Positions 33,828 through 42,665 of a stretch of 64,000 bases of DNA are shown here, piece by piece (the first letter of the stretch is position 1; the number at the start of each line of letters is the position of its first letter). Source of the DNA: Palsa-504 sp963787645 (GTDB taxonomy: Bacteria; Actinomycetota; Actinomycetes; Streptosporangiales; Streptosporangiaceae). The notes beneath the pieces are model-generated. The model saw only the letters and a list, made by a program, of their open reading frames with translations. It had not been told where the DNA came from and searched no databases. The stretch covers positions 744,001-808,000 of the forward strand of contig CAWBDS010000014.1 of NCBI GenBank assembly GCA_963787645.1, read 5' to 3'. Position numbers and translations under genes: made by a program.

Positions 33828-34952
33828 GTGAGATCGCCATACCGATTCGCGTTCGCCGGGGTCGCGGCTGTGGTGCTGCTGGCGACCGGCTGCTCGTCAA
33901 GTTCGTCATCGGGTTCTTCAGGCTCAAGCGTCAACTGGGCTAACGAAACGTCGGTGTCGGCCGGCGGCGGCATGAGCGCGCTGGTCACGGCGGCCAAGAA
34001 GGAGGGCACGCTCAATGTCATCGCCCTCCCGCCGACCTGGGCCAACTACGGCACGATCATCAACACATTCGAAAAGAAGTACGGGATCACCGTCAACTCC
34101 GCGCTCCCCGATGGCACCAGCCAGCAGGAAGTGGACGCGGTAAAGCAGGAGAACGGCAGCCCCAAGGCACCCGACGTGCTGGACGTCGGCCTGGCTGTCG
34201 CCCTGGCCAACACGAGCCTGTTCGCGCCGTACGAGGTCAGCACCTGGTCTGACATCCCGGCTGCCCAGAAGGATCCGACCGGTCTGTGGTACGAGGACTA
34301 CGGCGGCTACATGGCCATCGGCTACGAGGCCAAGTTCGGCACCATCACCTCGCTGAGCCAGCTGCTCACCCCGAAGTTCAAAGGCGCGGTAGCGCTGAAC
34401 GGGAACCCGACGAGCGCCAACGCCGCGCTGAACGGCGTCATGCTGGCGAACCTGGCTGAGGGCGGAACGCCCAGCGACATCTCCAAGGGCGTGGCCTTCT
34501 TCCATCAGCTCAAGCAGGCCGGCAACTTCAACCCGATCTCGGCGACCGGCGCCACGATCAAGGCGGGCTCGACCCCGGTCGTGTTCGACTGGGATTACCT
34601 CAACCTCTCCAGCTATGTCGGGGTCCCGGGCTGGAAGGTGTTCGTGCCATCGGGCGTCGCCCTGGGCGGGTACTACGCCCAGGCGATCAACAAGAACGCT
34701 CCGCACCCGGCCGCGGCTCGGCTGTGGGAGGAGTTCCTCTACTCCCAGGCCAGCAACGGCGGGCAGAACCTATGGCTGCAGGGAGGCGCCCGGCCAGTCG
34801 AGCAGCAGGCCATGACCTCCGCCGGCACCATCGACACCTCCGCGGCCTCCAAGCTGCCGAACGTGTCCGGTACGCCCGTGTTCCTGAGCCAGTCCCAGTC
34901 CTCCGCCGCCGCCACTTACCTGGCGACGAACTGGGCGAAGGCCGTCAGCTAG
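33828..34952 (+). CDS. ABC transporter substrate-binding lipoprotein, 2-aminoethylphosphonate type
   Basis: The protein has 374 residues from GTG 33828. Lipoprotein signal with lipobox ATGC and a Ser/Gly linker; then a class D/F binding protein of the PotD/AfuA-like fold: EGTLNVIALPPTWANYGTII, EKKYGITVNSALPDGTSQQE, LWYEDYGGYMAIGYEA, FDWDYLNL and the C-terminal EFLYSQASNGGQNLWLQGGA. Clustering with phosphonate catabolic genes suggests it binds aminoethylphosphonate or N-methyl forms; sequence alone would also allow polyamine or iron. Confidence 0.82.
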   Translation: MRSPYRFAFAGVAAVVLLATGCSSSSSSGSSGSSVNWANETSVSAGGGMSALVTAAKKEGTLNVIALPPTWANYGTIINTFEKKYGITVNSALPDGTSQQEVDAVKQENGSPKAPDVLDVGLAVALANTSLFAPYEVSTWSDIPAAQKDPTGLWYEDYGGYMAIGYEAKFGTITSLSQLLTPKFKGAVALNGNPTSANAALNGVMLANLAEGGTPSDISKGVAFFHQLKQAGNFNPISATGATIKAGSTPVVFDWDYLNLSSYVGVPGWKVFVPSGVALGGYYAQAINKNAPHPAAARLWEEFLYSQASNGGQNLWLQGGARPVEQQAMTSAGTIDTSAASKLPNVSGTPVFLSQSQSSAAATYLATNWAKAVS

Positions 34953-34961
34953 CGAGGGAAC

Positions 34962-35828
34962 GTGACCGTCGCTGCAACAGCCAAGACCGGCGTCCGGCCC
35001 TCGTGGGCCGGGCGCCGGCCGCCCGCTCCCGCCTGGGTGGGCACCGTCCCCTTCCTTGCCTACGTCGCGGTTTTCCTGCTCTGGCCCACCGGGATCGTGG
35101 TCGTCGACGCACTGAAGAATCCCAACGGCGCGTGGGCCTTCTCCAACGTCAGCCAGCTCGGCAACCCGCTGATCCGCGGTTACTTCATCGGCTCGTTCAA
35201 GCTGTGCCTGCTCTCGTCGGTGGCCGGGGCGGTGCTGGGCGCGATCCTGGCCTACGCGGTGGCCTCGGGTGACCCGGACGGCTTGATCCGCAGGCTCTAC
35301 CTGTCCGTCTCGGGCGTGCTGGCCCAGTTCGGCGGGGTGACGCTGGCCTTCGCCTTCCTCGTGACGATCGGTCCTGTCGGCCTGCTGTTCCACGCCAGCT
35401 GGTACTTCGACTTCCCGTGGGGCATCGGCCTGATCTACACCTACTTCCAGATCCCGCTGATGGTGCTGGTCTTCCTGCCCGCGATCGACGGGCTGAAGGT
35501 CCAGTGGCGTGAGGCGTCGGAAAATCTCGGCTCGTCCTCCTGGCAGTACTGGCGGTACGTGGGCGGGCCGCTGCTGGCGCCGGCTTTCCTGGGCGGCGCC
35601 CTGCTGCTGTTCGCGAACGCGCTGTCGGCCTTTGCCACCATCCAGGCTTGGGAAAACCAGATCGCCTACATCGTGCCGCAGCAGATCAGCACCGCGATGT
35701 CCAGCGAGGTCGGGCTGAGCAGCGTCAACGAGGCCTCCCTGCTCGCCCTGGGCCTGGTGATCATGGTGGCCATCGTCATGGCGGTCTATGTACTGCTGCA
35801 ACGCAGGGCGGCGCGATGGCTGCGATAA
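34962..35828 (+). CDS. ABC transporter permease (PotB/PhnU-like)
   Basis: The protein has 288 residues and about six membrane spans, starting at GTG 34962 nine nt after the receptor gene. The EAA-like coupling loop reads WREASENLGSSSWQYWRYVGGP, contacting the ATPase. It has a cytoplasmic N-terminal extension rich in Arg and Pro. Its 3' end overlaps the next permease start by 13 nt. Confidence 0.88.
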   Translation: MTVAATAKTGVRPSWAGRRPPAPAWVGTVPFLAYVAVFLLWPTGIVVVDALKNPNGAWAFSNVSQLGNPLIRGYFIGSFKLCLLSSVAGAVLGAILAYAVASGDPDGLIRRLYLSVSGVLAQFGGVTLAFAFLVTIGPVGLLFHASWYFDFPWGIGLIYTYFQIPLMVLVFLPAIDGLKVQWREASENLGSSSWQYWRYVGGPLLAPAFLGGALLLFANALSAFATIQAWENQIAYIVPQQISTAMSSEVGLSSVNEASLLALGLVIMVAIVMAVYVLLQRRAARWLR

Positions 35829-36682
35829 CCTCGGTCGGCGAGACGCCCCTCGTCGCCCCGGCCCAGCGCCCGCGCGGCATGCAGGCCGGCCGCCGCAGGC
35901 GGCTGAACGCGTTCCGTTACGTCGTCTTCACTCTGTTCGGCGCGTTCTTCCTCATTCCCCTGCTGGCCATGCTCCGGTTCTCGCTGGAGGGGGCCAAGCT
36001 CGGTACCTGGTCGTTGTCCGCGTGGCGGCAGATCGCCTCCTACCAGGGCTCGGGCATCCCTCCCCTGCTGAGCTCCATCGAGATCACCCTCGAACTGGCC
36101 GTCATCACCTGCGCGGTCATGCTGGTGCTGCTGGTCCCGACCATGATCTGGGTCCAGCTGCGGGTGCGCTGGCTGGCGCGCACCATCGAGGTCCTCTGCC
36201 TGCTGCCGCTCACCATCCCCGCGATCGTGCTGGTCGTCGGCCTGGGCGAGATCTACAACCGGATCCAGCGCTTCAGCCTGTCCGCTCTCATGCTGTTCTT
36301 CATCTACGTCATCCTGGCGCTGCCCTACGCCTACCGGGCGCTGGCCGCCGGGCTGAGCGGGATCGACGTGAAGACCCTGTCCGAGGCGGCCCGCAGCCTG
36401 GGGGCAAGCTGGTTCACCGTGATCGTCCGGGTGATCGCGCCGAACATGCGCCAGGCCATCTTGAACGCCGTGCTACTTACCTGGTCGCTGGTGCTCGGCG
36501 AGTTCACCATCGCCTATCTCCTGCTGTACACGAACCTGCAGGTAGAGCTCTATTCCATCAGCCGGAACACGCCCAACGCCGGGGTGCTGTTCTCCACCTC
36601 GGTCGCCGCGCTGCTGTTCGCCTTTGCCCTGTTGATGATCCTGTCCTACGCGGGCCGTGGCCGTCGCCGCAGCCGTGGATGA
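35816..36682 (+). CDS. ABC transporter permease (PotC/PhnV-like)
   Basis: The protein has 288 residues and about six membrane spans. The EAA loop is SEAARSLGASWFTVIVRVIAP. It begins at ATG 35816 inside the previous gene, an overlap that suggests translational coupling. With the preceding permease it forms the heterodimeric channel. Confidence 0.88.
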   Translation: MAAITSVGETPLVAPAQRPRGMQAGRRRRLNAFRYVVFTLFGAFFLIPLLAMLRFSLEGAKLGTWSLSAWRQIASYQGSGIPPLLSSIEITLELAVITCAVMLVLLVPTMIWVQLRVRWLARTIEVLCLLPLTIPAIVLVVGLGEIYNRIQRFSLSALMLFFIYVILALPYAYRALAAGLSGIDVKTLSEAARSLGASWFTVIVRVIAPNMRQAILNAVLLTWSLVLGEFTIAYLLLYTNLQVELYSISRNTPNAGVLFSTSVAALLFAFALLMILSYAGRGRRRSRG

Positions 36683-36692
36683 GGTGCCACTC

Positions 36693-37820
36693 GTGACTTC
36701 TTCGCCAGTGACCAGAGTGCGTGACCGCGCGGCCCGGGACGCCGTCGAAGTGCGGCTGGAGGGACTGAGCCGGCACTACGGTTCCGTGGTCGCGCTCGAC
36801 CGGCTCGACCTGACCCTGGAACCCGGCCAGCTCGTCGCGCTGCTCGGCCCGTCCGGCTGCGGCAAGACCACCACGCTGCGCCTGCTCGCCGGGCTGGAGG
36901 ACGCCGACGCCGGCCGGATCATCGTCGGGGGCCGGGACATGACTCATGTCCCGGCCAACAAGCGGGACATGGGCATGGTGTTCCAGGCCTATTCGCTGTT
37001 CCCGCACATGACGGTGCGGCAGAACGTGGCGTTCGGCCTGCGGCTGCGCCGGGTCGCCGCGGCCGAGCGGGACCGGCGCGCCATCGAGATGCTGGAACTG
37101 GTCGGCCTGGCCGAGCACGCGACCCGGTACCCGCACCAGCTCTCCGGCGGACAGCAGCAGCGGGTGGCCCTGGCCCGGGCGCTGGCCATCGAGCCTCAGG
37201 TGCTGCTGCTTGACGAGCCGCTGTCGGCGCTGGACGCCAAGGTCCGGGCTCAGCTGCGGGACGAGATCCGCCGGATCCAGCTCGAGGTGGGCATCACGAC
37301 CCTGTTCGTCACCCACGACCAGGAGGAAGCACTGGCCATCGCCGACCGGGTCGGCGTCATGCGGGACGGCCACCTGGAGCAGCTCGCACCGCCCACCGAG
37401 GTCTACTCACGCCCGGCGACGTCGTTCGTGGCCGAGTTCGTCGGCCTCACCAACCGGCTGGCCGGCGAGGTCCGCGACGGCAGCGTGATCGTCCGGGGGT
37501 GCACGCTGCCGCTGGTGGAACAGGACACGCCCAACGGCCAGGTGGTGGCCCTGGTCCGGCCGGAAGCAGTGACGATGGCGCCGTCCGGCGCGCCGGAGGC
37601 CGGCCCGCTGGCCGGGACGGTCATCGCCGTCACCTTCCTCGGCGCGACAAGCCGGGTCACCGTCGACCTCGGTGACGCCACGATCCTGGCTCAACTCGCC
37701 ACTGCGGACGCCGTCGCGCTGTCGGCAGGCAGCCGGGTGGCCTTGATCATCCGCCCCGACCCGGTGCTCGTATCGGCCAGCTCAGATCCGGCCGTCTCGG
37801 TGGCCGGAGAAGACGCTTGA
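36693..37820 (+). CDS. ABC transporter ATP-binding protein (PotA/PhnT-like)
   Basis: The protein has 375 residues from GTG 36693 (GATGAGG 8 nt upstream; a GTG at 36657 would add 12 residues and overlap the permease). Walker A GPSGCGKTTTLRLL, signature LSGGQQQRVALARALA, Walker B VLLLDEPLSALDAK, H-loop TLFVTHDQEEALA and a TOBE domain at the C terminus. Its TGA overlaps the TTG start of the metallophosphoesterase (37817-37820). Confidence 0.9.
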   Translation: MTSSPVTRVRDRAARDAVEVRLEGLSRHYGSVVALDRLDLTLEPGQLVALLGPSGCGKTTTLRLLAGLEDADAGRIIVGGRDMTHVPANKRDMGMVFQAYSLFPHMTVRQNVAFGLRLRRVAAAERDRRAIEMLELVGLAEHATRYPHQLSGGQQQRVALARALAIEPQVLLLDEPLSALDAKVRAQLRDEIRRIQLEVGITTLFVTHDQEEALAIADRVGVMRDGHLEQLAPPTEVYSRPATSFVAEFVGLTNRLAGEVRDGSVIVRGCTLPLVEQDTPNGQVVALVRPEAVTMAPSGAPEAGPLAGTVIAVTFLGATSRVTVDLGDATILAQLATADAVALSAGSRVALIIRPDPVLVSASSDPAVSVAGEDA

Positions 37821-39484
37821 GCCACCACCACCTCGGACACGGCCTGCATCCGCCGCTGACCACGCACCGGCGGCTGGAGCCCGGCGCCGTGCTCCGCAAC
37901 GGACGGTCGGCCGCCTACCGGGCCATCCAGGCCGCCGCCGGTGAGCCGCACGTGGTCCGCGACGATCTCGGCACGTCCGGGGCTTCCGGGGCCGGAGCGC
38001 GAGGTTCGGGCCGTCCGCTGGCGTGCCTGGTGCACATCACCGACCTGCAGCTCGCCGACGTTCAGTCACCAGCCCGGTTCGAGTTCCTCAACGCCCGTTT
38101 CGCCGATCCCAGGTACGCCGAGATCCTGCCCGTGCAGCGCCCGCAGGAGGCACTCGCCGTGCATGCCGTCGACGCCACCCTCCGCACGCTCGGCGCGGCA
38201 CACGGCCCGGCCACGGACCTGCCGCCGCAGCTCGCCGTGACCACCGGCGACGCGATCGACAACGCGCAGTGGAACGAATTGCAGGCCTTCCTCGCCCTGT
38301 TCGAAGGCGGGGTGGTGATGCCGGATTCCGGCGGCCTGGGCTATGAGGGAGTGCAGTCGCCCGACTGGCCGGGTGAGGTCTACTGGAGACCTGACGGGCC
38401 AGGTCCGGGCGTACTCGACCTGTTCCGGACCGAATTCGGCTTCCCGCATTATCCCGGCCTGCTGCAGCGGGCGCTGCGCGAGTTCACCGCCGCCGGCCTG
38501 GGCCTGCCCTGGCTGTCGTGCTTCGGGAATCACGAAGCGCTCAACCAGGGTGTCGGCACGCAGACACCGGGCCTGGCCGCGGCCCTGACGGGCGGGAAAA
38601 AACCGACCGATCTGCCGCCGGACTTTGACCATAACCAGGCGCTCGAGCTGTTCACCACTCATCCCGAGGCGTTCATGGCCGGCCCCTCACGGCCGGTCAC
38701 CGCGGACGCCTTCCGCCGCCCGATCAGCAGGCGGGATTTCGTCGACGCCCACCTGCGCGCCGGTTCACGGCCCTTCGGGCACGGGTTCACCGAACGTAAC
38801 CGGCTGGACGGCACCGCGTACTACGTCCACGACACGCCGGCGGCGCGGTTCATCGCGCTCGACTCCAACTGCCTGGCCGGCGGGGCGGCGGGATGCCTGG
38901 ACCGGGATCAGGCCCGGTGGCTGGAAACCAGGCTCGGCGAGGTGCACTCGGCCTACCGCGGCGCGGACGGGAACGAAATCCGGACCGGCAGCGAGGACCG
39001 GCTGGTGATCCTGTTCTCCCATCATGGCAGCGGCACGCTGGACAACGCGCGCGGAACTCATCCCGAGCCGGCCCTGGACGCTGCCGACCTCGTGGCGCTG
39101 CTGCACCGGTTCCCGAACGTGGTCTTGTGGCTGAACGGCCACACGCACACCAACGCGATCCGCCCGCACCGTGACCGGACTGACCCGAACCGCGGGTTCT
39201 GGGAGGTGACCACCTGCGCGGTGGCGGACTGGCCGTGCCAGACCCGCGTGGTCGAGCTGGTCGACCACGGCGAGTACCTGTCCATCGTGACGACCATGGT
39301 GGACCATGACACGCCGCTGCGGCCGGTGTCGCTGGACAGCACGGACGACCTCGCCGGGCTGCACCGCGAGCTCGCGGCCAACGTTCCCTGGGCGGTCGCG
39401 GTCATGGCGGGCACCGCGAACGACAGGAACACCGAACTGCGCGTCACCCCGCCGTTCCCGCTCAAGCACCTGCGCGGCGCGTGA
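37817..39484 (+). CDS. Metallophosphoesterase of the TIGR03767 type
   Basis: The protein has 555 residues. The dinuclear metal motifs are spread by long insertions, as in that family: VHITDLQLADVQS, TTGDAIDNAQWNE, SCFGNHEALNQG, LFSHHGSGTLDN and LWLNGHTHTNAI. There is no Tat or Sec signal, unlike many relatives, so it is probably cytoplasmic. It is coupled by a TTGA overlap to the transporter ATPase and so belongs to the phosphonate operon. It may split a phosphonate mono- or diester or an intermediate after uptake, but the substrate is not predictable from sequence. Confidence 0.8.
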   Translation: MSHHHLGHGLHPPLTTHRRLEPGAVLRNGRSAAYRAIQAAAGEPHVVRDDLGTSGASGAGARGSGRPLACLVHITDLQLADVQSPARFEFLNARFADPRYAEILPVQRPQEALAVHAVDATLRTLGAAHGPATDLPPQLAVTTGDAIDNAQWNELQAFLALFEGGVVMPDSGGLGYEGVQSPDWPGEVYWRPDGPGPGVLDLFRTEFGFPHYPGLLQRALREFTAAGLGLPWLSCFGNHEALNQGVGTQTPGLAAALTGGKKPTDLPPDFDHNQALELFTTHPEAFMAGPSRPVTADAFRRPISRRDFVDAHLRAGSRPFGHGFTERNRLDGTAYYVHDTPAARFIALDSNCLAGGAAGCLDRDQARWLETRLGEVHSAYRGADGNEIRTGSEDRLVILFSHHGSGTLDNARGTHPEPALDAADLVALLHRFPNVVLWLNGHTHTNAIRPHRDRTDPNRGFWEVTTCAVADWPCQTRVVELVDHGEYLSIVTTMVDHDTPLRPVSLDSTDDLAGLHRELAANVPWAVAVMAGTANDRNTELRVTPPFPLKHLRGA

Positions 39485-39502
39485 ACCCTTTTACCTCCCG
39501 GG

Positions 39503-40069
39503 CTACCTCCTCGGCGCGATGAGCACCGGATCTGCGGGCAGGGACACCTGGACCGAGGTGCCGGGGGCCAGCGAAGCGGCCTCCGAGCTGGCTTTGTCGA
39601 TCTGCACCGTGACATCGCCGGACAGCAGGACGCCGACCCGCGTCGCCGAGCCCAGGAACGTCCTGGTGGTCACGATCCCGTTGCCGTTCTCGATCACCTG
39701 CATAGTCAGCCCTTCGGGGCGGATCAGCACGTCGACCGGTCCCGGGCTTACGTCCGGGCCCTGGTTCATGACCGGCACGGTCCGGTCCACAGCGGTCACC
39801 GTCCCGCCATCCCCCAGCTCACCGGGCAGCCGGTTCATGATGCCGACAAACTCGGCTACGAACGCCGTGGCCGGGTGATCGTACAGCTCGTCCGGCGCGG
39901 CGATCTGCTCCAGCCTGCCCCTGTTCATGACGCCGACCCGGTTGGCCATGGACAGCGCTTCCTCCTGGTCGTGGGTGACGAACAAGGTGGTGGTGCCCAG
40001 CCGCTGCTGCAGCAGGCGGATCTGCTCCCGCAGTTGCAGGCGCACCTTGGCGTCCAGGGCGGACAGCGG
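39503..40069 (-). pseudogene. C-terminal remnant of a second ABC transporter ATPase
   Basis: The sequence encodes PLSALDAKVRLQLREQIRLL, the H-loop TLFVTHDQEEALSMANRVGV and a complete TOBE domain, ending at a normal stop at 39503. Walker A, the signature motif and most of Walker B are missing. At 40070 it joins directly, in the same frame but separated by a TAG created at the junction, to the first 31 codons of a receptor lipoprotein. The parent would be a paralogue of the intact ATPase at 36693. Convergent with the metallophosphoesterase. Confidence 0.85.
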
Positions 40070-40165
40070 CTAACCACTGCTGGAACTCGATGAGCTGCAA
40101 GCGGCGGTGAGCAGCACGCCGCTGGCAACTGCGGCCGTAGCCGCCATTAGATGCCTTGCGCGCAC
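40070..40165 (-). pseudogene. Signal-peptide stub of a deleted substrate-binding lipoprotein
   Basis: GTG 40165 (GGAGGG upstream) encodes 31 residues ending in a lipobox and serine linker (VLLTAACSSSSSSSG) that stops at TAG 40070-40072. The rest of the receptor, both permeases and the front of the ATPase (about 3 kb if like the intact operon) are gone. The promoter region upstream survives, including the inverted repeat at 40216-40252. Confidence 0.8.
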
Positions 40166-40215
40166 TATTTCCCTCCCAAGCACAGTCCCCGGGAACCGGG
40201 ATTCAACATGCCAAA

Positions 40216-40252
40216 TCTTGGCTAGACAAGTCGAGATCATGACTAGCCAAGA
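40216..40252. promoter_or_regulatory. Inverted-repeat operator upstream of the deleted transporter
   Basis: TCTTGGCTAG (40216-40225) and CTAGCCAAGA (40243-40252) form perfect 10-bp arms with a 17-bp spacer, 51 nt before the stub start. The boxes TTGGCTAGAC (40218) and TTGGCTAGTC (40250 to 40241, minus strand) closely match those at 30622 and 30642, indicating one regulator for both promoters. Confidence 0.6.
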
Positions 40253-40298
40253 CAAACGGGAGGTATCCAGATCATGGCAGCCAGGAAGCCGTTACCGG

Positions 40299-41081
40299 TC
40301 AGGTTGGTAACGAATGGCGGAGCTTGGCGCGCAGCAGGTCCAGGTCTGCGGCGGACAGACCGTGGTCGGCCAGCCACCGGCCGACCCCGCCGTAACGGGC
40401 GTTCATCTGCTCCAGGAACGCCTCCATTGTCTCCGCCCGGGGCCGGTGGGCGTCCGCTGGCACGCTGTCGATGTCCTGAGCGTAGGTCGGCGACTGGCGC
40501 AGGCGGCCGATAATGGCCTCGGTGCGCTCCGCGGTCGCCGCGTAGTCGGCCACCACGGCCTGAGGTCGGACACCGACCGCGGTCAGGGCCAGCGCCACCA
40601 CTACTCCGGTGCGGTCCTTGCCGGCCGCGCAGTGGACCAGAACCGCACCCCGATCGTGCGCGATGCTGCGCACCGCGCCGACCACCTGGTCTGGGCGGTC
40701 TTCCAGGTAACCCAGGTAGTGTCCGCAGGTGGGATCGCCCGGGAAGCGCGAATGATCCTGCTGCTTCTTGACCAGCAGCGCCTCGGCCACGACATCTGTG
40801 GTCACGCCGATCTCGGGTACTACCGGGTGGTGGACGTGCCGGACACCCGGCACCGCGTCTAGTGGCGCCGGTCCCTCCGCCGCTAGTTCGGCCGAGCTGC
40901 GCAGGTCCACCACGGTGGTCAAGCCGATCTCGCGTACCAGGCGTCTGATATCGGCGGCCGATAGCTCTTGCAGGTTGTCCGCTCGCAGTAGCCGGCCGGA
41001 TACCGTCTGGTCGCCATCGTCGGTCGGCAGGCCTCCCAGGTCGCGCACGTTGACGGCACCTTCAAGGTCAATCCACGGCAT
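40299..41081 (-). CDS. Tyrosine-phosphatase-fold protein (IphP/PtpB-like)
   Basis: The protein has 260 residues. The P-loop HCAAGKDRTGVVVAL (CX5R) is complete. NVRDLGGLPTDDGDQTVSGR and RADNLQELSAAD at the N terminus and DLRSSAEL are typical of the IphP/LppA-like bacterial protein-tyrosine/lipid phosphatases. It may dephosphorylate phosphotyrosine, phosphoinositides or small esters; a role linked to phosphorus scavenging is possible by location only. It ends just upstream of the deleted transporter's promoter and reads toward it. Confidence 0.85.
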   Translation of the reverse strand: MPWIDLEGAVNVRDLGGLPTDDGDQTVSGRLLRADNLQELSAADIRRLVREIGLTTVVDLRSSAELAAEGPAPLDAVPGVRHVHHPVVPEIGVTTDVVAEALLVKKQQDHSRFPGDPTCGHYLGYLEDRPDQVVGAVRSIAHDRGAVLVHCAAGKDRTGVVVALALTAVGVRPQAVVADYAATAERTEAIIGRLRQSPTYAQDIDSVPADAHRPRAETMEAFLEQMNARYGGVGRWLADHGLSAADLDLLRAKLRHSLPT

Positions 41082-41325
41082 AACATCACCCTGACAGACG
41101 CTTGTCGGGCCCGTCGACGCGGGCCCGCGCGGTTCATTGGGTGCTGACGACGGGCCAGGTAGGGCATACTGGATTAATCGTGATGCCGCCTAGACTCCCG
41201 CGGCCCGCCGCCAGGCCGGTACTGGCTCCGCATCTTCGGCGATCGCATCTTCTCCGATCGCCGGAAGAGGCCTCCTGACAGGAGCCGGCTCGAGCCCTGA
41301 TCACCGCTGTCGGAGTGGGGTTCTC

Positions 41326-41708
41326 ATGACGTGGCTCACGCCTTCTTCCGATCGCCCGGCCGGACCGCCGGGTGCGCACTTGGCCATCGAGATGGAATTG
41401 ACCGACGAGGCGGCCACGCTGGTTATCACCGGTGAGCTGGACCTGACCACCAGGCCGGCGCTGGCCTCCCAGCTATCGGCGGCCCTGCAGGCCGAGCCGC
41501 GGCGACTCATCCTGGATCTGGCGGGTACTAGCTTCCTGGACTGCGGCTCAGCGCGCCTGATCGTCGGCGCGAGGCAGTTCCTGCCCGACGGTCGGCGTCC
41601 GGTCATCCGGCACCCCAGCCGGGCGGTCCGGCGCGTGCTCGAGCTGACCGGCCTGGACGCCGGCTGCGAGATCGAACGATTAGCGAAGGAGCGAGGGAGC
41701 GAGGATGA
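41326..41708 (+). CDS. STAS-domain anti-sigma factor antagonist; 3' end uncertain
   Basis: The STAS domain occupies residues 15-115: LAIEMELTDEAATLVITGEL, LSAALQAEPRRLILDLAGTS, FLDCGSARLIVGARQF (the phosphorylatable serine is replaced by a cysteine-glycine-serine context), then VLELTGLDAGCEI. It belongs to the SpoIIAA/RsbV type and would bind an RsbW-like kinase anti-sigma factor. As given, the frame does not stop but runs through the next gene to 42276. A TGA in another frame overlaps the next ATG (41705-41708), so a one-base indel is suspected in the last dozen codons. Confidence 0.75.
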
Positions 41709-42604
41709 CCGTCACGACGCAGGATGTGCATCACGCGCTGAACGAACTCGGTCGGCTCCGATTCGGCGAGATGCGGGTCGAGGAGGCGATGCACCAGATC
41801 GTCCAGACCACCCACGCCATCTTCTCCGTGGACGGCGCCGGCCTGATGCTGGCCGACGCCGACCACCGGCTGCGCAACGCGGCGGTCTCCGACGACCGGG
41901 TGCGGTGCCTGGAAGAGCTGCAAATTCACCACCAGGAAGGCCCGTGCATCACGGCATTCGACGACAAGGTGCTGGTGGGGGCCGACGACCTGGGTTCGGA
42001 CTCGCGCTGGCCGGCGTTCAGCCGGTCCGCGATCGACCAGGGTGTCCGGGCCGTGCTGGCCAGCCCGATCCCCTACAACCAGGATGCCGTGGGCGTAGTG
42101 GCGGTGCTGTCCCAGGACCGGCACCCGTGGTCCGCCGAGGCCGAACTCGCCCTGCTGGCCTTCACCGACCTGGCCGCGCTGCTCATCGCGAGCATGATGA
42201 TGGGCGAGCAGCAGACCGTACTGGCCTCGCAGTTGCAGGGCGCGCTGAACTCCCGGGCCGTCATAGAGCAGGCTAAGGGCGTGCTCATCGGTCAGCAAGG
42301 ACTGACCGCGCACGCCGCGTACGAGCAGATCCGGGCCCAGGCCCGGGCCGAGCGCCGCAAGATATCGGTCGTGGCGGCCGAACTCGTAGGCCGCGCGGTG
42401 CGCTTAGCGGCGGCGGACCCAGGCGCTGCCGATGCCCGCCTGGTGCAAGGCGAGCAAGGCCAGTCCGAGGAGCAGCAAACCCGTCACGGAGAAGGCCGCG
42501 TCGGTGACCACTCCGGTGGCGTTGATGACGAAGGCGATGCCGAAAATAACCGCGGCGACGATGGCCAGCATGCTCATTCTGCTTCCCCGGCCGGGCCTTC
42601 CTAA
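41705..42604 (+). CDS. GAF and ANTAR domain protein
   Basis: A GAF sensor domain (about residues 10-160: IFSVDGAGLMLADADHRLRN, EGPCITAFDDKVLVGADDL) is followed by an ANTAR RNA-binding domain (about 175-232: ALNSRAVIEQAKGVLIGQQ, AYEQIRAQARAERRKISVVA). ANTAR proteins act as transcription antiterminators on paired hexaloop RNA hairpins. Homology ends near 42405. The frame then has no stop and reads antisense through the small membrane-protein gene to 42604, giving about 65 non-family residues, whereas a TAG in the next frame occurs at 42405. It is coupled to the STAS gene; the pair forms a signalling module. Confidence 0.82.
   Translation: MTVTTQDVHHALNELGRLRFGEMRVEEAMHQIVQTTHAIFSVDGAGLMLADADHRLRNAAVSDDRVRCLEELQIHHQEGPCITAFDDKVLVGADDLGSDSRWPAFSRSAIDQGVRAVLASPIPYNQDAVGVVAVLSQDRHPWSAEAELALLAFTDLAALLIASMMMGEQQTVLASQLQGALNSRAVIEQAKGVLIGQQGLTAHAAYEQIRAQARAERRKISVVAAELVGRAVRLAAADPGAADARLVQGEQGQSEEQQTRHGEGRVGDHSGGVDDEGDAENNRGDDGQHAHSASPAGPS
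42404..42577 (-). CDS. Small two-helix membrane protein
   Basis: The protein has 57 residues from ATG 42577 (GGGGAAG upstream): MSMLAIVAAVIFGIAFVINA, then TGVVTDAAFSVTGLLLLGLA and a short basic tail WVRRR. Two membrane segments joined by a turn resemble the actinobacterial DUF6458-like miniature membrane proteins. It lies 88 nt downstream of the MetE-like gene, on the same strand, and overlaps the 3' extension of the GAF-ANTAR frame. Confidence 0.7.
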   Translation of the reverse strand: MSMLAIVAAVIFGIAFVINATGVVTDAAFSVTGLLLLGLALLALHQAGIGSAWVRRR

Positions 42605-42665
42605 TCGGGCTGACGCCGGATGGCATGTCGGCGCGCCCGCAGGCAAGCAGTACCGTGAATCTTAA

